A program made the position numbers and the translations under genes. From positions 434,001-498,000 of the forward strand of contig CAVRGL010000010.1 of the NCBI GenBank assembly GCA_963720735.1: a stretch of 64,000 nucleotides of DNA, written 5' to 3'. Positions 58,534-64,000 of the stretch are shown here, in pieces. The DNA is from JBBRHQ01 sp963720735. GTDB taxonomy: Bacteria; Actinomycetota; Thermoleophilia; Solirubrobacterales; 70-9. Positions within the stretch are counted from its first letter, which is position 1. The number at the start of each line of letters is the position of its first letter. A model generated the notes under the pieces. It was not told where the DNA came from and ran no database searches. It saw nothing but the letters and a program-made list of their open reading frames with translations.

Positions 58534-59151
58534 TCAGCCTGGGCCGGAGCCGGCCTGCTGCCCGGCGGCGTGGGGCAGATCGAGGAAGTCATAGAAGAAG
58601 TAGTCCGACTGCGAGACGATCTGGTCGTGGTACTGGTTGTAAGGGACGTGCCCGGCGCCCTCCAGCGTTTCGAGGTAGGCCGGGACGCCGTCGCCGAGCA
58701 GCGTCTGCACCGTCGACTGCGCCCAGGAGTAGGGGACCACGCCGTCCGCCGTGCCGTGGAAGAAGATCCCCGGCGAGTCACCGCGGTTGAAGAAGGACTC
58801 GAAGCCGGGCGGGATCCCACCCGAGAGCGACATGAAGCTTCCGACCTTCGAGGAGAAGCCCGGGTTGCCGCTGTCGCCGGGATCGTCGGAGTTGATCCCC
58901 ACCTCGATCGCGGTCACGGCTCCGGCCGACGAGCCCCCGATCCCGATCCGCGTCGGGTCGATCCCGTAGGTCGACGCGTTGGCACGGAACCAGCGGACCG
59001 CGGCCTGCGCGCCGTGCTGCGCCGCCATCGCCGCCGTGATGCAGTTGGCGCTGACGTTGCTGCCGCTGCAGGGCGAGGTGGCGAGCAGGCGGTAGTTGAT
59101 CGAGGCCGAGACGTAGCCCAGCTTGGCGAAGGTGTTTGCGAGGTCGACCAC
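58534..59151 (-). CDS. Alpha/beta hydrolase (esterase), apparently lacking its N-terminus
   Basis: From GTG 59151 the protein is 205 residues and has the nucleophile elbow GIGGSSAGAVTA, acid Asp in HGTADGVV and base His in LEGAGHVPY. The open frame continues upstream to 59244 and encodes GGPAVIWVHGGSFCCGDKTA, containing the His-Gly-Gly oxyanion hole that this fold needs, but it has no start codon there and ends at a TGA (59245-59247). The signal peptide and first strands expected in the family are not found in any frame before the divergent gene at 59322. The gene seems 5'-truncated and may be non-functional. Confidence 0.72.
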   Translation of the reverse strand: MVDLANTFAKLGYVSASINYRLLATSPCSGSNVSANCITAAMAAQHGAQAAVRWFRANASTYGIDPTRIGIGGSSAGAVTAIEVGINSDDPGDSGNPGFSSKVGSFMSLSGGIPPGFESFFNRGDSPGIFFHGTADGVVPYSWAQSTVQTLLGDGVPAYLETLEGAGHVPYNQYHDQIVSQSDYFFYDFLDLPHAAGQQAGSGPG

Positions 59152-59321
59152 ATCACCCGCCGTCTTGTCGCCGCAGCAGAAGCTGCCTCCGTGGACCCAG
59201 ATGACCGCCGGCCCGCCAGCTTGGCCCGCAGTGCTCTCCCGCTCTCACCCCTACCCACGCCGCCAGGCTATCGCAGCCCGGTGCGCGTTTCCGATCGCCC
59301 GGGTGATATAGAAGTTGCCCA

Positions 59322-60542
59322 ATGGCGGAAGCCGCTAACGCCCCTGACGAGGTCCGGGCGCTGGCCCGGGCGGCCTTCGAGGAGCTGGCCGGAGGCGCCG
59401 GCTGGATCGGCCAGGTCCACAGGGCGATCTCCGACCGCGCCTTCGGCCTGATCGGGACCCAGGGCGCGGTGGCCAAGCTCGCCCACGATTCGATCTCGGC
59501 CGGCGTCTACCGGGGGGCCGGTAAAGCGGTCGCGGCGGCCGGCCGCGGCGCCGATCACCTCCTCGGAGCTCGCAAGGTCGGCGACGGCCGGAGGATCTCG
59601 AGTTCGCGTGGTGGCAGCCTGGCGCTGGGCATCCTCCAGGGCCTAAACGGGGGCCGGCTCGAGCGCGAGGGCTCGGACCTCCAGCAACCGATGGCCGTGC
59701 GGCTCGCCGGGCGGCCCGTCGGGCTCGAACAGGAGCAGATCGCCGCCGCCTTTCCCGATGCCGGGCCGCGGCTGGCGGTCTTCCTCCACGGGCTGATGGA
59801 GACCGAGTTCTCCTGGGAGCGCGGGCGCTCGGACGGATTCGAGACCTACGGCGAGCGGCTCGCCCGCGACCTCGGCTACACGCCGGTCCAGATCCGCTAC
59901 AACAGCGGCCGCCGCATCTCGCAGAACGGCGCATCGCTGGCCGCGCTGCTGGCGGCGCTTATCGACGCCTGGCCGGTCGAGGTCGAGGGGATCGCACTGA
60001 TCGGTCACTCGATGGGCGGGCTCATCGCCCGCAGCGCCTGCCACCAGGCCGCACTCCAGGGACACACATGGGTGGCCCTGGTCAGCCACACCGTCTCCCT
60101 AGGGACGCCGCACGCGGGCGCGCCGCTCGAGCAGGCGGTCCACTACGCCAGCGCGGCGCTCGCCGCGGTGCCCGAGACCAAGCCCGTTGCCGGATTCCTG
60201 CGACGGCGAAGCGGCGGGATCCGCGATCTCCGCCACGGCTCCCTGGTGGACGAGGATTGGCGGGACCGCCCCCCCGACACCCTGCGGGCGGCGGCCCAGC
60301 GCGAGGTGCCGCTGCACGAGGGCGCCACCCATTGCTTCGTCTCCGCCACCGTCACCCGCAGCCCCCGGCACCCGGTCGGCCGCCTGGTCGGTGACCTGCT
60401 GGTGCTGGAGCCGAGCGCCTCCGGCCGCAGCCGGCGCCTCGCCTTCCGGGACGAGCACGGTCATCACCTCGGCGGCGCGCACCACTTCGCTCTACTCAAC
60501 CACCCGGTCGCCTACGAGCGCATGCGGGTCTGGCTGCGGTGA
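59322..60542 (+). CDS. Lipase-like alpha/beta hydrolase (PGAP1-like)
   Basis: 406 residues from ATG 59322; a TATAGA box ends 9 nt upstream. The N-terminal 110 residues are Ala/Gly-rich and helical (AGKAVAAAGRGADHLLGARK). The hydrolase domain shows LAVFLHGLMETEFSW, nucleophile GHSMGGLIARSA, then SLGTPHAGAPLEQ and a late His in GGAHHFALLNHP. This arrangement matches esterases that act on large lipids, including the PGAP1 group and polyhydroxyalkanoate depolymerase-like enzymes. It overlaps the glycosyltransferase gene by 4 bp, suggesting that both act on the same glycolipid. Confidence 0.85.
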   Translation: MAEAANAPDEVRALARAAFEELAGGAGWIGQVHRAISDRAFGLIGTQGAVAKLAHDSISAGVYRGAGKAVAAAGRGADHLLGARKVGDGRRISSSRGGSLALGILQGLNGGRLEREGSDLQQPMAVRLAGRPVGLEQEQIAAAFPDAGPRLAVFLHGLMETEFSWERGRSDGFETYGERLARDLGYTPVQIRYNSGRRISQNGASLAALLAALIDAWPVEVEGIALIGHSMGGLIARSACHQAALQGHTWVALVSHTVSLGTPHAGAPLEQAVHYASAALAAVPETKPVAGFLRRRSGGIRDLRHGSLVDEDWRDRPPDTLRAAAQREVPLHEGATHCFVSATVTRSPRHPVGRLVGDLLVLEPSASGRSRRLAFRDEHGHHLGGAHHFALLNHPVAYERMRVWLR

Positions 60543-61822
60543 GCAAGACCTTCATCTTCTTCCCCGAGGGCGCCTTCGGTCCGACCAACAACTGCGTCGG
60601 GATCGGCGACGTGCTGCGCAAGCGCGGCCACCGGGTCGTCTTCATCATCGAGGAGTCGTTCGCCGGAACCCTGGAGGAGAAGGGATTCGAGGAGCGGCTG
60701 ATGCGCCTGCAGCCGTCCTCCGGAGAGGAAGCCGACGAGGACCCGGGCCAGTTCTGGAAGGACTTCATCCGCGACACCTCGCCGGTCTTCCGCCGGCCGA
60801 CGATCGAGCAGCTCGAGGGATTCATCGCCCCGACCTTCGGGGCGCTCATCGACGGCGCCAAGCACGTCGACGAGCGCCTGGTGGAGATCATCGGCGAGGT
60901 CGAGCCCGACGTGATCATCGAGGACAACGTCGTCGCCTTCCCGGCGCTGCCGGCCTCCGGCCGGCCCTGGGTGCGGATCGTCTCCTGCAACCCGACCGAG
61001 GTCAGGGACCCGGAGGTGCCGCCACCCTTCTCCGGCTACCCGGTGGCCGACCGCTCCGGCTGGCCGGCATATGAGGCCGAGTACCGGCGGACGCTCGAGG
61101 ACCTGCACGGGGACTTCGATGCCTTCGTCCGCGCGCGGGGCGCGCCGCCGCTGCCGGAGATGGAGTTCATCCACGCCTCGCCCTGGCTCAACCTCTGGAT
61201 CTACCCGGACGAGGCCGACTACAGGCGCGCCAACCCGCTCGACGAGACCTGGCACGACCTGCAGAGCAGCGTGCGCGCGACCGAGGAGGAGTGGCAGCTC
61301 CCCGAGCCGCTCGCCTCGGGCGAGGGCGCGCTCCTCTACCTCAGCCTCGGCTCCCTGGGCTCGGCCGACATCGAGCTGATGCGCAAGCTGATCGACAGCC
61401 TGGCCGCCGGCCCCCACCGGGTGATCGTGTCCAAGGGGCCGCTCCACGACCAGCTCGAGCTCGCCCCGAACATGGTCGGGGAGGAGTTCCTGCCGCAGAC
61501 CTCGATCCTGCCCCAGCTGGACCTGGTGATAACTCACGGCGGCAACAACACGGTCACCGAGAGCCTTCACTTCGGCAGGCCGATGGTCGTGCTGCCGCTC
61601 TTCTGGGACCAGCACGACAACGCTCAGCGGATCGACGAGACGGGGCTGGGCATCCGCCTCGACACCTACGGCCACGACCGCGGCGAGCTGAGCGGAGCGA
61701 TCGACCGGCTGCTCGCCGATCAGGGATTGGGGTCGAGGTTGGGGGAGATCGGCGCACGGCTGCGGGCGGCCCAGGGGACCGCCCGCGCAGCCGACCTGCT
61801 GGAGGGCGTCGGAACCGCCTAG
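60539..61822 (+). CDS. MGT-family (GT1) glycosyltransferase
   Basis: 427 residues from GTG 60539, overlapping the lipase stop (GTGA). The N-terminal acceptor domain opens TFIFFPEGAFGPTNNCVGIG. The C-terminal UDP-sugar domain has YLSLGSLGSADIELM, then VITHGGNNTVTESLHFGRPM and LPLFWDQHDNAQRIDETGLG, the family signature with catalytic His-Gly-Gly region. GT1 enzymes move glucose or similar sugars to lipids, polyketides or glycopeptides. Pairing with a lipase-like gene suggests glycolipid metabolism. Its 3' end overlaps the convergent gene by 4 bp. Confidence 0.9.
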   Translation: MSKTFIFFPEGAFGPTNNCVGIGDVLRKRGHRVVFIIEESFAGTLEEKGFEERLMRLQPSSGEEADEDPGQFWKDFIRDTSPVFRRPTIEQLEGFIAPTFGALIDGAKHVDERLVEIIGEVEPDVIIEDNVVAFPALPASGRPWVRIVSCNPTEVRDPEVPPPFSGYPVADRSGWPAYEAEYRRTLEDLHGDFDAFVRARGAPPLPEMEFIHASPWLNLWIYPDEADYRRANPLDETWHDLQSSVRATEEEWQLPEPLASGEGALLYLSLGSLGSADIELMRKLIDSLAAGPHRVIVSKGPLHDQLELAPNMVGEEFLPQTSILPQLDLVITHGGNNTVTESLHFGRPMVVLPLFWDQHDNAQRIDETGLGIRLDTYGHDRGELSGAIDRLLADQGLGSRLGEIGARLRAAQGTARAADLLEGVGTA

Positions 61823-62550
61823 CTGCAGCTCACCAGCCCCAGGCCACCGTTCGCCTCGGTGATCACCCCGGTCCCCGGCGCGTAGGTCTTCAGCTCGAAC
61901 TCGGCCGGCTTCGGCGTCGTCGCGTGCTCGCGGACCCTGATCACCCCGTGATAGGTCCGCCCCCGGACCGTCTTCGTCAACCCGGAGGCCACCACACGGT
62001 CCTTCTCGACCGCGACCCCCGGGACCTTCTCGGAGAAGAAGGTCACGCCGACCCTGGGGTGGGCCGGCATCAGCAGCCCGGGGCGCTCGACGTCCCGTCC
62101 CACCCGCCACTGCCCCGAGTGGCCGACCAGCTTGCCGTTCTCGTACTCGTTGACGTCCTCGCCGAAGTAGTAGACGTTGCCCGCTCTGTCCTGAGCGAAG
62201 TAGTCGATCGTCTTCTCGATCCTCTGGCCGCTTCGCAGGTCGGTGTCCTGGTCTTTGACCACCGCCGTGCTCACGGTTTGGCCGCCCAGCTCGAAGGCCT
62301 TTGTCCGGCCCTGCAGGACCCTGACCACTCGCAACCGCTGGTTCCCGTCGCGGCCTGCGAGCACGCAGCGGTGGAACTTGCTGATCGGCAGGTAGGGATT
62401 GGTGATCCTTGCCGATTCGTGGCCGAAGGCGCCGCCCGGCTGCGCCGAGGCGGCCGTCGTGCCGCTGCCGCCGCAGGCCGCGAGCCCGAGCGTCACCGCG
62501 GCGAGGCCGGCGGCCAATGCGGCCGTTCGGGTTCTCGAGATGGCGTTCAT
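61819..62550 (-). CDS. Secreted lipoprotein of unknown function
   Basis: 243 residues from ATG 62550, behind AAAGGAGA. A lipoprotein signal ends in lipobox LAAC (Cys about residue 26), then a Gly/Ser/Ala linker. The mature part is beta-rich: ITNPYLPISKFHRCVLAG, VLQGRTKAFELGGQTV, VVKDQDTDLRSG, NVYYFGEDVNEYENGKLVGH and a C-terminal LGLVSCS. The Asn-Pro-Tyr-Leu-Pro start and the WRVGRDVERPGLLMPAHPRV part recur in uncharacterised actinobacterial lipoproteins. A disulphide between the Cys residues of the first and last segments is possible. Confidence 0.78.
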   Translation of the reverse strand: MNAISRTRTAALAAGLAAVTLGLAACGGSGTTAASAQPGGAFGHESARITNPYLPISKFHRCVLAGRDGNQRLRVVRVLQGRTKAFELGGQTVSTAVVKDQDTDLRSGQRIEKTIDYFAQDRAGNVYYFGEDVNEYENGKLVGHSGQWRVGRDVERPGLLMPAHPRVGVTFFSEKVPGVAVEKDRVVASGLTKTVRGRTYHGVIRVREHATTPKPAEFELKTYAPGTGVITEANGGLGLVSCS

Positions 62551-62566
62551 CGTGTCTCCTTTGACT

Positions 62567-62580
62567 GGCGCGGCCGCGCC
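62567..62580. promoter_or_regulatory. Perfect 14-bp palindrome upstream of the lipoprotein gene
   Basis: GGCGCGGCCGCGCC lies directly upstream of the AAAGGAG ribosome-binding site of the lipoprotein gene (start 62550, minus). It could be an operator or a 5'-leader hairpin. Being pure GC, it may also be chance in DNA of this composition. Confidence 0.3.
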
Positions 62581-62703
62581 GGTCGCGGCTCGCTTGCAGG
62601 CCCGACTACAGCGCTGCGGGATGAGCGATTGATGAGGAGGGTTCGTGGCGCATCAGCCCGCGCGTCACCCCGCCGGGCCATCGGGCTGCGGGTCGCCGCC
62701 GGC

Positions 62704-63192
62704 TCAGCCCAACGTCAGCCGGCAGCCCACCGGCGCCACCACCGCGCCCTTCCTCAGGGTCTTGCGGCTGATCGCGCCGCCACTCTGGCGCAGGACCCAG
62801 CTGAACTTCGCTCGGTACTTGCCGTTGTCGCAGCGCTTGCGAACCTCGGTCCAGCGGCTGCGCCCGAGGTGGTGCCAAGTGTGCCTCTGGCGCCGGACCG
62901 TCTTCCATCCCCGGCGGTGACGGCTCCACTCCTGGAGCCTGGTGCTGAGGGTCAGGGAGCCGCTGATGCCCGAACAGCTCGCCGAGTTGCCGGCGTCGAT
63001 GTACCCAGGGAAGAACCCGGGCTCGATCGACCAGGTCCACTGGCAAGGAAACGATCGCCGCTGGCGGGCGATCCCGCCCCGGCCCGCCCGCTGAGGCGTT
63101 GCGACGTGGCCACTGGACACCGCCGCGATCCCGAGCCCCAACGCAAGAAGCGCCGAGGTGGCGATCACTGTCGCCGGGAGTCTGCTCTGCAT
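62704..63192 (-). CDS. Secreted basic protein of unknown function
   Basis: 162 residues from ATG 63192 (MQSRLPATVIATSALLALGL); the frame upstream is not preferred because the signal peptide starts here. After cleavage near residue 30, the mature protein is rich in Arg, Trp and His (HRRGWKTVRRQRHTWHHLGR) and has four Cys, probably two disulphides. The pattern of a Ser/Thr-rich immunoglobulin-like or lectin-like domain is suggested by CQWTWSIEPGFFPGY and CDNGKYRAKFSWVLRQ. No known family recognised. Confidence 0.68.
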   Translation of the reverse strand: MQSRLPATVIATSALLALGLGIAAVSSGHVATPQRAGRGGIARQRRSFPCQWTWSIEPGFFPGYIDAGNSASCSGISGSLTLSTRLQEWSRHRRGWKTVRRQRHTWHHLGRSRWTEVRKRCDNGKYRAKFSWVLRQSGGAISRKTLRKGAVVAPVGCRLTLG

Positions 63193-63324
63193 GGGTTTCG
63201 CCTCCAGTCCCTGCTTGGATCCCCACAACGAAGCCTAGGCTCAACCGCACACGTTGTCCATCGTGAATATTCGTGCTTGCGAATCGGGCGACGGCGACCC
63301 CGCGGATGCGTTTAGGCTCCACCC

Positions 63325-64000
63325 GTGGCCACCCTCTCCGGCAAGACGATGATCGTCTCCGGCGGCAGCCGCGGCATCGGACTGGCGATCGCGATCCGCG
63401 CGGCGCGCGAGGGAGCGAACGTCGCCCTGCTCGCCAAGACCGCCGAGCCCCATCCGAAGCTCCCGGGCACGATCTACACCGCGGCGGAGGAGATCGCCGA
63501 GGCCGGCGGCGAGGCGCTGCCGATCGTCGGCGACGTCCGCGACGACGAGTCGGTCGCCTCCGCGGTCGCCGAGACGGTCGCGAAGTTCGGCGGGATCGAC
63601 ATCTGCCTCAACAACGCCAGCGCGATCGACCTCCGCCCCACCTCGATGATCGACATGAAGCGCTACGACCTGATGCAGGACATCAACTGCCGCGGGACGT
63701 TCCTGCTGTCGAAGAACTGCATCCCCCATCTTCGCGAGGCGGCCAACCCGCACATCCTCACCCTCTCCCCACCGATCAACCTCGACCCGAGGTGGGCCGG
63801 CGGCCACCTCGCCTACACGATCGCCAAGTACGGGATGAGTCTCTGCACCCTCGGCCTCGCGGAGGAGCTGCGGGAGGACGGGATCGCCGCGAACTCGCTC
63901 TGGCCGCGGACGATCATCGCCACCGCCGCCGTCCAGAATCTGCTCGGCGGCGACGAGGCGATGGCCCGCTCCCGGCGGCCGGAGATCCTGGCCGACGCCG
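63325..64000 (+). CDS. HSDL2-like short-chain dehydrogenase, 3' partial
   Basis: The frame opens at GTG 63325, 6 nt after a TAGGCT -10-like box, and runs off the window (225 codons visible). VSGGSRGIGLAIAIRAAREG is the NAD(P) motif and NNASAIDLRPTSMIDMKRYD the second conserved block. ILTLSPPINLDPRWAGGHLA then YTIAKYGMSLCTLGLAEE match hydroxysteroid dehydrogenase-like 2 (HSDL2) closely, including the active-site Tyr-x-x-x-Lys and NSLWPRTIIATAAVQNLLGG. Lipid-related oxidation is likely, with unknown substrate. A C-terminal SCP2 domain, as in animals, cannot be assessed here. Confidence 0.88.
   Translation, partial: MATLSGKTMIVSGGSRGIGLAIAIRAAREGANVALLAKTAEPHPKLPGTIYTAAEEIAEAGGEALPIVGDVRDDESVASAVAETVAKFGGIDICLNNASAIDLRPTSMIDMKRYDLMQDINCRGTFLLSKNCIPHLREAANPHILTLSPPINLDPRWAGGHLAYTIAKYGMSLCTLGLAEELREDGIAANSLWPRTIIATAAVQNLLGGDEAMARSRRPEILADA

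Overview
The window is GC-rich chromosomal DNA from an actinobacterium. The best fit is the class Thermoleophilia (Solirubrobacter/Conexibacter-like). The reasons are a fused E2-E1 2-oxoglutarate dehydrogenase (Kgd/OdhA type), a c-di-AMP riboswitch in front of a cell-wall hydrolase, frequent GTG and TTG starts, -10 boxes sitting 6-9 nt from start codons, and secreted repeat proteins of a kind I associate with this class. The placement is inferred from gene content, because there is no rRNA. I saw no tRNA, CRISPR array, insertion sequence, integrase or phage module. Coding density is very high and no gene-free stretch reaches 300 bases.

Layout. 0-3.4 kb: a RibD-type reductase tail, then an acyl-CoA dehydrogenase, an APH-type kinase and a HAD hydrolase, which are the three domains of animal ACAD10 encoded as neighbouring genes. 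3.5-11.2 kb: an EamA transporter, a histidine kinase with a frameshifted response regulator, a DEAD-box helicase, a quinone oxidoreductase, a PfkB kinase, and a UbiA-like protein with a UbiE-like methyltransferase. 11.3-13.4 kb: citrate synthase and two coupled orphan genes. 13.5-18.2 kb (minus strand): a two-domain fatty acyl-CoA reductase, an alkyl-DHAP-synthase-like flavoenzyme and a UbiA prenyltransferase, read here as a candidate ether-lipid operon with a 22-bp palindrome at its promoter. 18.3-30.7 kb: a zinc-ribbon protein, the lipoyl-containing Kgd fusion, a DUF3817 protein, a frameshifted nine-repeat secreted protein, aconitase, small redox genes, and the riboswitch-controlled NlpC/P60-like hydrolase.

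30.8-52 kb is one large polyamine or amine metabolism island. It holds two complete PotABCD-type ABC importers, an APC permease, a universal stress protein, a PucR regulator, a class III aminotransferase, two aldehyde dehydrogenases, alanine dehydrogenase, a saccharopine-dehydrogenase-like enzyme and an Orn/Lys/Arg decarboxylase. The parts fit uptake, transamination of putrescine with pyruvate, oxidation of the aldehyde, and recycling of alanine to pyruvate. The same palindrome closes both ABC-transporter gene runs.

52-64 kb is mixed: secreted proteins, an NTF2-like protein, glyoxalase I, an enolase-superfamily protein, ferritin, an operon of acyl-CoA dehydrogenase, methyltransferase and SnoaL-kinase fusion, an amino-truncated esterase, a lipase-like protein with a glycosyltransferase, two secreted proteins, and an HSDL2-like SDR cut by the window end.

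Recurring oddities are: three genes whose conserved N-termini lack any ATG/GTG/TTG start (ADPS-like, PotA-1, glyoxalase); two single-base frameshifts; two families of intergenic palindromes in mostly convergent gaps; and probable leaderless promoters. The non-canonical starts and the frameshifts may be real or may be assembly errors. This cannot be settled from the sequence alone.
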